A stretch of 56,684 nt of DNA, taken from positions 1 through 56,684 of the forward strand of contig JAHCKG010000028.1 of assembly GCA_026125895.1 (NCBI GenBank), in the 5' to 3' direction. A program made the position numbers and the translations under genes. The notes beneath the pieces are model-generated. The model made no database searches and was not told the DNA's origin. It worked only from the letters and a program-made list of their open reading frames with translations. This DNA comes from Pseudolabrys sp. Its GTDB lineage: Bacteria; Pseudomonadota; Alphaproteobacteria; Rhizobiales; Xanthobacteraceae. Positions 49,671 through 56,684 of the stretch are shown piece after piece (within the stretch, counting starts at the first letter, position 1; each line of letters opens with the position of its first letter).

Positions 49671-51097
49671 TAAGCCTGGCTGATGAACTTCGTGTTCAGA
49701 TACGCCTGCAGGCCTTCGATGCCGCCTTCCGAGCCGTAGCCGGAATCCTTGATGCCGCCGAACGGCGTTTCCGGCGTCGAGATCATCACCGAGTTGATGC
49801 CAACCATGCCGGCCTGGATGGCGTCGCCGACGGCGTTGGCGGTCGCCGACGAGTTGGTGAAGGCATAGGAGGCAAGACCGAACGGCAGCGAGTTGGCGCG
49901 CTCGACCACTTCGTCGAAGGTCTTGAACGGCACGATCGGCGCCAGCGGCCCGAACGGCTCTTCGGTCATGATCTTGGAGTCGTCCGGAATGTCGGTGATC
50001 ACCGTCGGCTCGAAGAAGAAGCCCTGGTTGCCGTGACGGTTGCCGCCGGCGGCGATCTTGCCGCCACGCGCCTTGGCGTCGTTGACGAAGGACTCCATCG
50101 CGTCGAGCCGGCGCGGATTGGCGAGCGGGCCCATCTTGGTGTCCTTGTCGAGGCCGTCGCCGAGCGTCAGGCCCTTGGCGTATTCGACGAAACGTTCGAC
50201 GAACTTGTTGTAGCTCTTCTCCTGCACGTAGAAGCGCGTCGGCGAGATACAGACCTGGCCGGCGTTGCGATACTTGAAGGCGGCGATGGTGTCGGCCGCC
50301 TTGATCGGATCGGCATCGTCAAACACCAGCACCGGCGAATGACCGCCGAGCTCCATGGTGGCGCGCTTCATGCCGCGCGCGGCGAGCGCCGCCAGATGCT
50401 TGCCGACCGGCACCGAGCCGGTGAACGACACCTTCTTGATAATGTCGGAGGGAATGATGTGCTCCGACACTTCGGCCGGCACGCCGAACACGAGATTGAG
50501 CACGCCCGCCGGCAGACCGGCATCGGCGAAGCACTTGACCAGCTCGACGCAGCCGCCCGGCACTTCTTCCGAGGCCTTGATGATGAGCGTGCAGCCCGCC
50601 GCCAGCGCGCCGGCGATCTTGCGGATCGGCGTCAGCGTCGGGAAATTCCACGGCGTGAAGGCGGCGGCGACGCCGACCGGCTCCTGCGTGACGATCTGGC
50701 GGATGCCTTTCATGCGGCCCGGCACGATGCGGCCGTAAGCCCGGCGGCCTTCCTCGGCGTACCAGTCAGTGATGTCGGCGGAGGTCATCACCTCGATGCG
50801 CGATTCCGGAAACGGCTTGCCCTGCTCCTGCGTCTGCACGCGCGCGATGTGATCGGCGCGCTCGCGCATCAGGTTGGCGGCCTTGCGCAGGATCGCCGAG
50901 CGGTCATAGGCCGAGGTCTTGCTCCAGGTCTTGAACGCCTTGTCGGCAGCGGCCAGCGCGTTGTCGAGATCGGCCTTGGAGGCGTGCGGCAGCTTGGCCA
51001 GCACCTTGCCGGTCGCCGGATTGATGACGTCTTCGCTCTTGCGGTTCTCGGCGCCGTGCCACTGCCCATCGATATAAAGCTTGAGATCGGTATACAT
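49670..51097 (-). CDS. NAD(P)-dependent succinate-semialdehyde dehydrogenase-like aldehyde dehydrogenase
   Basis: A 475-residue aldehyde dehydrogenase with catalytic N151 (TPWNFPT), E249 (MELGGHSP) and nucleophile C283 (NAGQVCISPTRF). The C-terminus contains ETPFGGIKDSGYGSEGG. The overall sequence resembles GabD-type enzymes but differs clearly from the one at 16300. It is likely the last gene of a minus-strand run with a crotonase and a CoA-transferase, although 160 bp separate it from the crotonase. A terminator follows its stop. Confidence 0.92.
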   Translation of the reverse strand: MYTDLKLYIDGQWHGAENRKSEDVINPATGKVLAKLPHASKADLDNALAAADKAFKTWSKTSAYDRSAILRKAANLMRERADHIARVQTQEQGKPFPESRIEVMTSADITDWYAEEGRRAYGRIVPGRMKGIRQIVTQEPVGVAAAFTPWNFPTLTPIRKIAGALAAGCTLIIKASEEVPGGCVELVKCFADAGLPAGVLNLVFGVPAEVSEHIIPSDIIKKVSFTGSVPVGKHLAALAARGMKRATMELGGHSPVLVFDDADPIKAADTIAAFKYRNAGQVCISPTRFYVQEKSYNKFVERFVEYAKGLTLGDGLDKDTKMGPLANPRRLDAMESFVNDAKARGGKIAAGGNRHGNQGFFFEPTVITDIPDDSKIMTEEPFGPLAPIVPFKTFDEVVERANSLPFGLASYAFTNSSATANAVGDAIQAGMVGINSVMISTPETPFGGIKDSGYGSEGGIEGLQAYLNTKFISQA

Positions 51098-51258
51098 GCG
51101 AACCTCGTCGTTTCCGGTGATCGAAGGAAAATCTCGGGGCGTGCCTTAGCACTTTCAACCGCAACCGGCCACCGCGCCGGTCCGCCGCACCCGCCCTTGA
51201 TGCAACGCAGCAATGACGCCACGAATGATATTTCGCGAGCGTGCCGAAGCCTGCGGCT

Positions 51259-52059
51259 TCAGGTACCGGTGAATTTCGGCTTGCGCTTTTCCATGAAGGC
51301 CTGACGGCCCTCGATGTAGTCCCTGGACGCAAAGCAGGCCTGCACCATGGCCTCGGACTTTTCCATGTCGCGGTCGGCGGCGTCCTTGAGGATGTCGTTG
51401 ACGATGAACTTGATGGAGTCGACGGTCAGCGGCGCGTTGCCGGCGATGGTGTCGGCATAGTCGCCGACGTAGCTCTCGAGTTCGCCGTCCCGCACGACGC
51501 GGTTGACGAGGCCCATCTCCTTGGCCTCCTGCGCGGTGAATTGCCGCGCCGTGTAGAAGATCTCCTTGGCATAGGACGGGCCGACGACATCGACCAGCTT
51601 CTTGACGCCGGAATAGCGATAGCCAAGCGACAGCTTGGCCGCCGGCACCGCGAACTTCGAGGCTTCGGTGCAGATGCGCATGTCGCAGGCGAGCGCCAGC
51701 CCGACGCCGCCGCCGATGCAATAGCCGCGGATCATGGCGATGGTCGGCTTGGGGAAATTGTAAAAGGCGCCGTAAGCGCGATCGACCGCCTCGTTGTAGC
51801 GGTCCGACGCCGCCTTGCTGGCGCGCTCGTCCGCGAACTTGGAGATGTCCGCGCCCGACACGAAAGCCTTGCCGCCGGCGCCGGTGACCACGACGACACG
51901 GATGTTGGCGTCGTTCTTGAACTCGTCGAGATAGCCCTCGGCCGCTTCCCACATGTCGAGCGACACGGCGTTGTGCCGTTCGGGATTGTTGAAGGTGAGA
52001 TAGCCGACCTGACCTTCCTTGCGGGACAGCATCTTGTCGGTCTTCACGGGGGCGTTCAT
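51259..52059 (-). CDS. Crotonase/enoyl-CoA hydratase-family protein
   Basis: A 266-residue crotonase-fold protein. The oxyanion-hole segments are FVSGADISKF and RGYCIGGGVGLALACDMRI. The first catalytic glutamate of enoyl-CoA hydratase (the GQPE position) reads VPAAKLSLG, so it is replaced by alanine, while a glutamate remains in SYAKEIFYTA. It may therefore be an isomerase, hydrolase, decarboxylase or lyase on an acyl-CoA rather than a hydratase. The ATG at 52059 is chosen since the longer frame from 52110 runs through a palindromic repeat. It lies between the CoA-transferase and the SSADH-like gene. Confidence 0.87.
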   Translation of the reverse strand: MNAPVKTDKMLSRKEGQVGYLTFNNPERHNAVSLDMWEAAEGYLDEFKNDANIRVVVVTGAGGKAFVSGADISKFADERASKAASDRYNEAVDRAYGAFYNFPKPTIAMIRGYCIGGGVGLALACDMRICTEASKFAVPAAKLSLGYRYSGVKKLVDVVGPSYAKEIFYTARQFTAQEAKEMGLVNRVVRDGELESYVGDYADTIAGNAPLTVDSIKFIVNDILKDAADRDMEKSEAMVQACFASRDYIEGRQAFMEKRKPKFTGT

Positions 52060-52084
52060 TCTGCAAGTCCTTCTCTGCATCAGA

Positions 52085-52134
52085 CCGTCATCCTTCGAGG
52101 GCCGCGCCATCGCGCGGCCACCTCAGGATGACGG
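52085..52134. repeat. Palindromic repeat (CCGTCATCC/GGATGACGG family), copy 2
   Basis: CCGTCATCC (52085-52093) pairs with GGATGACGG (52126-52134) around an inner hairpin built on GGCCGCG/CGCGCGGCC. It is a shorter relative of 38410-38522 and separates the CoA-transferase and crotonase genes. Confidence 0.85.
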
Positions 52135-52139
52135 ATTAG

Positions 52140-53333
52140 CTACACCGCCTTCGCGTCGTGAAGCGCGGCAATCTCGGCATCGGCGAAACCGAACTCCTTG
52201 AGCACCTCGTCGGTATGCTCGCCCTGCTTGGGCGGCGTGGCGGCGATCTTGCTCGGCGTGCGCGACAACGCGAAGGGCTGGCCGACGAAGACTTGCGTCT
52301 CGCCGTTCGGCTTCTTGGCGTCCCACGCCATCTTGAGATGCTTGACCTGCTCGTCGGCGAACACCTGATCGATCGAATAGATCGGGCCGGACGGCACGCC
52401 GGCCTTTTCGAACAGCGCGATCCATTCGGCGCTGGTCTTGTGCGCGGTCTTCTCGGCGATCACCGCGTTGCAGGCCGCACGGTTCTTCGAGCGCAGGCTG
52501 TTGGTCTTGAAATCCGGATTGGCGATCAATTCCGGCGCACCGATGGCGTTGCACAGGCGCTCCCAGATCACCTGGCCGGCGGCGGCGATATTGATGTAGC
52601 CGTCGGCGGTTTTGAACACGCCGGTCGGGATCGTGGTCGGATGATCGTTGCCGGCCTGCCCGGCGACTTCCTGCTGTTGCAGCCAGCGCGCCGCCTGGAA
52701 GTCGAGCATGAAGATCTGCGCCTGCAACAGCGAGGTGTTGACCCACTGGCCCTCGCCCGAGACTTCGCGCTCGAGCAACGCGGTCTGAATGCCGAGCGCG
52801 CAGAACAAACCGGCGCACAGATCGGCGACCGGGATGCCGACGCGCATCGGGCCGCGGCCCGGCTCGCCGGTGATCGACATCAGCCCGCCCATGCCTTGCG
52901 CGATCTGATCGAAGCCGGGGCGGTCGCGATACGGGCCGTCCTGGCCGAAGCCGGAAATGCTGGCGAGGACGATGCGCTTGTTGACCTTCTTCAGTGACTC
53001 GTAGTCGATGCCGAGACGGTCCTTTACGTCGGGACGGAAGTTCTCGACGACGACATCGGCTTTCTCGACCAGACGCTTGAAGGCGGCGAGGCCCTGCGGC
53101 GATTTGAGATCGAGCGTGACCGAGCGCTTGTTGCGATGCAGGTTCTGGAAGTCGGCATTGTCACGCGGCCCGCCCGGACCTTCGCCCTTCTCCAGATGCG
53201 GCGGCGTCTCGATCTTGATGACGTTGGCGCCCCAGTCGGCGAGCTGGCGGACGCAGGTCGGACCTGAGCGTACCCGGGTAAGGTCGAGGATGGTGAAGCG
53301 GGATAGAGCCGTAGAGGCCCGGGGAAACGGCAT
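52140..53333 (-). CDS. CaiB/BaiF-family CoA transferase
   Basis: A 397-residue family III CoA-transferase. Visible features are the N-terminal ILDLTRVRSGPTCVRQLADW, the catalytic aspartate in RPGFDQIAQGMGGLMSITGE, and VNTSLLQAQIFMLDFQAA. Such enzymes move CoA between carboxylic acids (formyl-, succinyl-, benzylsuccinyl- or carnitine-CoA). With the crotonase and aldehyde dehydrogenase downstream it suggests a small acid-activation pathway. It is divergent from rhlE with 370 bp between. Confidence 0.92.
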   Translation of the reverse strand: MPFPRASTALSRFTILDLTRVRSGPTCVRQLADWGANVIKIETPPHLEKGEGPGGPRDNADFQNLHRNKRSVTLDLKSPQGLAAFKRLVEKADVVVENFRPDVKDRLGIDYESLKKVNKRIVLASISGFGQDGPYRDRPGFDQIAQGMGGLMSITGEPGRGPMRVGIPVADLCAGLFCALGIQTALLEREVSGEGQWVNTSLLQAQIFMLDFQAARWLQQQEVAGQAGNDHPTTIPTGVFKTADGYINIAAAGQVIWERLCNAIGAPELIANPDFKTNSLRSKNRAACNAVIAEKTAHKTSAEWIALFEKAGVPSGPIYSIDQVFADEQVKHLKMAWDAKKPNGETQVFVGQPFALSRTPSKIAATPPKQGEHTDEVLKEFGFADAEIAALHDAKAV

Positions 53334-53703
53334 ATTTCAAGCTCCGGCGGTCAAAAACGTCACGAAAACAAGGCCCGAGACCATCCCCGATCCGGACCCG
53401 GATGTCTATTCGCAAGGAATGGCGGCGTCCGGCAGGGTTCCGTTCACGATCCCGACGATATGGCCGAAACCCGCCTTGAAATGAACACGCCGGGCTGTCA
53501 TATCAGCCCTGCGGATGAAGGCTCGATTCGAGCCTCTTTGCGGGCTGCGTGCACGAATTTCATTCACACCGATTTTCGCCCCGCCTTTTCCGCCTCACCT
53601 GAACCGACACGGCAACCCTGGCAACGCGGGATGTCTTGAAACCCCGATCCGCCGTGCGCGCGAGGCGCGCCCGGTCGTGTCGCCGTATTAGAAAAGAGAC
53701 GTT
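53334..53703. other. Intergenic region between CoA-transferase and rhlE, possible long leader
   Basis: About 370 bp with no gene. A TTGAAA (53476-53481), 17-base spacer and CATATC (53499-53504) resemble a promoter toward rhlE and would give a 5' leader of about 190 bases. GGCTCG/CGAGCC (53520-53525 and 53529-53534) forms a small hairpin in it. Long leaders are common on cold-induced helicase genes; the promoter call is weak. Confidence 0.35.
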
Positions 53704-55191
53704 TTGACGAACTTCAACGATTTCGGCCTCGCTGAGCCGATCCTCCGTGCCCTCACCGAGGAAAACTACACGACCCCCACCCCGATCCAGGCCCAGACCA
53801 TTCCCTTCGCGATGCAGGGCCGCGACATCATCGGCATCGCGCAAACCGGCACCGGCAAGACCGCGTCCTTCGCGCTGCCGATCCTCAACCACATCACCAA
53901 GATGCGCATGCGCCCGGCGCAGAAGTCGGCGCGCGTGCTCGTGCTGTCGCCGACCCGCGAACTGTCCGGCCAGATCGCCGACTCGTTCCGCGCTTATGGC
54001 CGTCACATCCGTCCGCTCGCGGTCGAACTCGCGATCGGCGGCGTGCCGATCAACCGCCAGTCGCGCGGCATGGCGCGCGGCGCTGAAGTGCTGGTGGCGA
54101 CGCCGGGCCGTCTGCTCGATCTCGTCAACCAGCGTTCGGTGAATTTGCAGCACGTCGAGATCCTGGTGCTCGACGAAGCCGACCGCATGCTCGACATGGG
54201 CTTCATCCGCGACATCCGCAAAGTCGTGGCCATGCTGCCGAAGCAGCGCCAGACCTTGTTCTTCTCCGCGACCATGCCGGGCGAAATCGCCAAGCTGGCC
54301 GGCGAAATGCTCAACGATCCGGCCAGCGTTTCGGTGACGCCGGAATCGACCACGGTCGAGCGCATCACGCAGAGCGTGATCCTCACCGATCGCGCCTCGA
54401 AACCGGGCCTTTTGGTGGATGTGCTCAAGACCGAGACCATCGACCGCGTCCTGGTGTTCACGCGCACCAAGCACGGCGCCGACAAGGTGGTGAACCAGCT
54501 CGAGAAGAACGGCTTCGCCGCCGCCGCCATCCACGGCAACAAGTCGCAGAACCAGCGCGAGCGCGTGCTCGGCCAGTTCCGTGACGGCTCGCTGCGCATC
54601 CTGATCGCCACCGACATCGCCGCCCGCGGCATCGACGTCGACGGCATCAGCCATGTGGTCAATTACGATCTGCCGAACATTCCGGAATCCTACGTCCACC
54701 GCATCGGCCGCACCGCGCGCGCCGGCCGCGACGGCGTCGCCATCTCGTTCTGCGATCACGAAGAGAACGCCTTCCTGCGCGACATCGAGCGCACCATCCG
54801 CATCAAGATCCCGTCGACCAACAAGCGCACCGGCGGCGGCATTCGCCCGGCCGGCGAGCCGGCCGGCCATCATCACGCCAACGGCCGCAACGGCGAAAAC
54901 CGCCATCGCGGTCGCGGCGGCAACGGCCAGAGCCGGGGTCACCAGAACGGCGGCCAGCGCAACGGCCACGGCCATAGTCACGGCGGCCAAGGTCGCGCGG
55001 AGCAGCCCCAGCGCGCCCAAGGTCAGCACAATGGCGGTCAGCACAAGGGCGGTCAGCACACGGGCGGCCACCAGAACGGCGGCCAACGGCCGGCCGCTGC
55101 TGCGGCCGGGACCGGCCAGGGCAAGGACATCGGCGGCATGAAATTCATGCAGCGGGGGCCGAACCGGCCCCGCAGCCACGCGCCGCGCTAA
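53704..55191 (+). CDS. rhlE: DEAD-box ATP-dependent RNA helicase (RhlE group)
   Basis: A 495-residue helicase. The Q motif lies in [14 protein letters not shown] and [12 protein letters not shown], motif I is AQTGTGKT, motif II is DEAD ([10 protein letters not shown]), motif III is SAT (FSATMP), and motif VI is [12 protein letters not shown]. Residues about 375-495 are a disordered tail rich in G, H, N, Q and R that probably binds RNA. The start is a TTG at 53704, eight bases after AAGAGA, which gives the usual FNDFGL beginning; no ATG is nearby. It unwinds RNA in ribosome assembly and cold adaptation. The infA-like gene follows after a terminator-like hairpin. Confidence 0.94.
   Translation: MTNFNDFGLAEPILRALTEENYTTPTPIQAQTIPFAMQGRDIIGIAQTGTGKTASFALPILNHITKMRMRPAQKSARVLVLSPTRELSGQIADSFRAYGRHIRPLAVELAIGGVPINRQSRGMARGAEVLVATPGRLLDLVNQRSVNLQHVEILVLDEADRMLDMGFIRDIRKVVAMLPKQRQTLFFSATMPGEIAKLAGEMLNDPASVSVTPESTTVERITQSVILTDRASKPGLLVDVLKTETIDRVLVFTRTKHGADKVVNQLEKNGFAAAAIHGNKSQNQRERVLGQFRDGSLRILIATDIAARGIDVDGISHVVNYDLPNIPESYVHRIGRTARAGRDGVAISFCDHEENAFLRDIERTIRIKIPSTNKRTGGGIRPAGEPAGHHHANGRNGENRHRGRGGNGQSRGHQNGGQRNGHGHSHGGQGRAEQPQRAQGQHNGGQHKGGQHTGGHQNGGQRPAAAAAGTGQGKDIGGMKFMQRGPNRPRSHAPR
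55021..55080 (+). repeat. 15-bp coding minisatellite in the rhlE tail
   Basis: Three copies of a 15-bp unit GGTCAGCACAAGGGC (55021-55035, 55036-55050, 55051-55065), with a fourth diverged copy to 55080, encode GQHNG-type repeats in the C-terminal tail. The number of units is likely to vary between strains. Confidence 0.85.
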
Positions 55192-55208
55192 GACCGACCG
55201 CAATAAAT

Positions 55209-55262
55209 CCCCGTCCCGAGACCAATTCAGCCAAATTCGGTCTTGGGGCGGGATCACTTTTT
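55209..55262 (+). terminator. Terminator between rhlE and infA-like gene
   Basis: A 17-18 bp imperfect stem between 55209-55227 and 55234-55252, with G-U pairs and one bulge, is followed by TTTTT at 55258-55262. It could end the rhlE transcript or attenuate into infA. Confidence 0.75.
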
Positions 55263-55310
55263 CGGATAAAGGTAGCCCGCCCCACGGCGGCTGACCGGGA
55301 GAGGATTTGG

Positions 55311-55583
55311 ATGCCCAAAGAAGAAATGCTGGAATTCGACGGCACGGTGACCGAAGTGTTGCCGGACGGCAATTTCCGGGTGAAGCTCGATAACGAACAC
55401 GAGGTGCTGGCTTACACCGCCGGCAAGATGCGCAAATTCCGCATCCGTACCGGCGTCGGCGACCGCGTCATCGTGGAAATGTCGCCCTACGACCTGCAGC
55501 GCGGCCGCATCAGTTTCCGCCACAAGGGCGACGCTCCGACATCGGCGCCGGCGCAGCGAAGGCCGAATTTCCGCCGCCGTTAG
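55311..55583 (+). CDS. infA: Translation initiation factor IF-1, extended form
   Basis: A 90-residue S1-like OB-fold protein that occupies the ribosomal A site during initiation. The core [20 protein letters not shown], then [15 protein letters not shown] and [12 protein letters not shown], follows the IF-1 pattern over residues 1-72. A basic, arginine-rich tail of 18 residues (73-90) is beyond the usual IF-1 end. Rhizobiales often carry more than one infA, so this could be a second, specialised copy expressed with the RNA helicase. Translation starts at ATG 55311. A small hairpin at 55594 follows. Confidence 0.88.
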   Translation: MPKEEMLEFDGTVTEVLPDGNFRVKLDNEHEVLAYTAGKMRKFRIRTGVGDRVIVEMSPYDLQRGRISFRHKGDAPTSAPAQRRPNFRRR

Positions 55584-55593
55584 CTTCTCCAAT

Positions 55594-55623
55594 GTCCCGG
55601 CCCTCAAAAGCCGGGACTTGTCG
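55594..55623 (+). terminator. Terminator-like hairpin after infA
   Basis: GTCCCGGC (55594-55601) pairs with GCCGGGAC (55610-55617) around an eight-base loop, followed by a weak T-rich stretch. Confidence 0.6.
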
Positions 55624-55676
55624 TTTCCGGGGGCAGTATCAGCGCCGGTCGGGCGCATAGCGGAGCGCCGGACGCG

Positions 55677-56684
55677 ATGATGAAAACCTCCCCCCTCGCC
55701 TTCCTGTTCGCAATCCTGCTCGCCGCCACCACGGCGCTGGCGCAGACCCCCGAGCCGGCGGCCAAGCCACAAGCTCAGAAGGCGCAGGAGCAAGGCCCCG
55801 GCATTCTCAAGCTGCTGCCGGCCGACGCCGTCACCCAGCACGCGATCGACACGCCGCAAGGCCGCATCGACTATACCGCGACCGCCGGCACGCTCGCCTT
55901 CTACGACCAGTCCGGCACGCAGAGCGCCTCGGTGTTCTACACCGCCTATGTCGCCAAAAACCGCGGCGCCAACCGGCCATTGACCTTCGCCTTCAATGGC
56001 GGCCCGGGCGCGGCTTCCGCCTTCCTCAATCTCGGCGTCGTTGGTCCGCGCATTCTCGCCATCGGCGGCAACGGCCATGACGCGACGCGCGCCGAGCTTC
56101 GCGACAATCCGGGGACCTGGCTCGCCTTCACCGATCTGGTGCTGATCGATCCGGTCGGCACCGGCTGGAGCCGCGCCGCCAAGAGCGACGACGCCAAGAA
56201 CTTCTGGGGCGTGCGCAGCGACGCCGAGGCGATGGCCAAGGCGATCGCGCTCTATGTCACGCACAACAACCGCGGCTCCTCGCCGAAATATCTGCTCGGC
56301 GAAAGCTATGGCGGCTTCCGCGCGCTGAAGACGGCGCGCGCGCTGCTGCGCGACCAGGGCCTCGCGGTGAGCGGCATCGTCATGCTGTCGCCGCTGCTCG
56401 AGGGCTGGCTGACTTTCGGTGACGACACCTCGGCCTTGCGCGCGGCGCTGCAACTGCCCTCGCTTGCCGCCGCGGAGCTCGAGCGCAAGCACGCCTTCAG
56501 CCTGGAATCGCAGGTCGCGGCGGAAAACTTCGCCATGACCGATTACCTCACCATGCTCGCCGGCCGGCCGCCGCAGGGCGAGGCCGCGCAGAAATTCTAC
56601 GGCCGCGTCGCCGATCTCACCGGCGTGCCGCAGGCGACGATCGCCAATGCCCGCGGCTTCATCAATGATTTCGTCAAGACGGTG
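55677..56684 (+). CDS. Peptidase S10-family serine carboxypeptidase, 3' end outside window
   Basis: The first 336 residues of an exported S10 peptidase are present and the frame is open to the window's last base. The N-terminus is a signal peptide (about residues 1-24, ending ALAQT). FAFNGGPGAASAF carries the oxyanion glycines and LLGESYGGFR holds the nucleophile S210. The aspartate and histidine of the triad lie beyond the window. It probably trims peptides in the periplasm. Either ATG at 55677 or 55680 may be the start. It lies 93 bp after infA. Confidence 0.9.
   Translation, partial: MMKTSPLAFLFAILLAATTALAQTPEPAAKPQAQKAQEQGPGILKLLPADAVTQHAIDTPQGRIDYTATAGTLAFYDQSGTQSASVFYTAYVAKNRGANRPLTFAFNGGPGAASAFLNLGVVGPRILAIGGNGHDATRAELRDNPGTWLAFTDLVLIDPVGTGWSRAAKSDDAKNFWGVRSDAEAMAKAIALYVTHNNRGSSPKYLLGESYGGFRALKTARALLRDQGLAVSGIVMLSPLLEGWLTFGDDTSALRAALQLPSLAAAELERKHAFSLESQVAAENFAMTDYLTMLAGRPPQGEAAQKFYGRVADLTGVPQATIANARGFINDFVKTV

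Noticed and set aside
1-56684. tRNA, rRNA, prophage or transposase genes
   Set aside because: No cloverleaf with CCA-type ends, no rRNA core segments and no integrase or transposase motifs were noticed on either strand.

Overview
The window is a GC-rich stretch of an alphaproteobacterial chromosome, most likely Hyphomicrobiales (Bradyrhizobium, Xanthobacteraceae or Pseudolabrys-like). This rests on protein style, GC-rich third codon positions, a CoA-type LuxI/LuxR pair, many TRAP/ABC/CoA-pathway genes and numerous palindromic intergenic repeats. I see no rRNA, tRNA, CRISPR array, prophage or insertion sequence. Gene density is high and most genes lie in short co-directional runs. A partial DMT exporter opens the window and a partial S10 carboxypeptidase closes it.

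Left part (1-12.5 kb): an MscS channel, a class I aminotransferase, a quorum-sensing module (luxR-like, luxI-like and a small unknown ORF overlapping the luxI end), a PEP-mutase-like lyase, a GNAT acetyltransferase, an MFS exporter, a DenD-like epimerase, methionine aminopeptidase, RadC and a ChaA-type cation/proton antiporter. Then comes a long minus-strand block (12.5-21.7 kb). In transcription order it holds an SDR, a DMT exporter, E1alpha and E1beta of a TPP-dependent 2-oxoacid dehydrogenase, an aldehyde dehydrogenase, a lipocalin-like protein, an E2-like lipoyl protein, a 2-hydroxyacid dehydrogenase and two secreted AprI/Inh-type inhibitor-domain proteins. The E2 is odd twice. Its catalytic HxxxDG motif reads AxxxDD, and its linker carries an in-frame copy of the genome's palindromic repeat.

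Middle (21.8-41.4 kb): TauE/SafE, a rhodanese-ChrB fusion with ChrA (chromate), a nitrate/taurine-type ABC importer, a DctPQM TRAP transporter, an ArsR regulator upstream of an SDR, a long FAD/Fe-S 2-hydroxyacid dehydrogenase divergent from serine-glyoxylate aminotransferase, two stand-alone MetE catalytic-core proteins, an alpha/beta hydrolase and a benzoate-CoA-ligase-like enzyme. Right part (41.8-56.7 kb): an M24 peptidase-like protein with an altered metal site, two tiny membrane proteins, a chemoreceptor, a candidate small RNA, a 3-hydroxyisobutyrate-dehydrogenase-like enzyme, an orphan molybdopterin large subunit, an SSADH / crotonase / CoA-transferase cluster, RhlE and an extended IF-1.

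The most notable signals are: (1) the degenerate E2 with a palindromic repeat inserted in its reading frame; (2) a family of three-stem palindromic repeats whose stems co-vary between copies; (3) a likely small RNA with a looped CCTCC and a strong terminator; (4) the CoA-type luxI locus with its overlapping small ORF and a hairpin over the ribosome binding site; (5) a 9-bp hairpin that encloses the ribosome binding site of the chromate gene.
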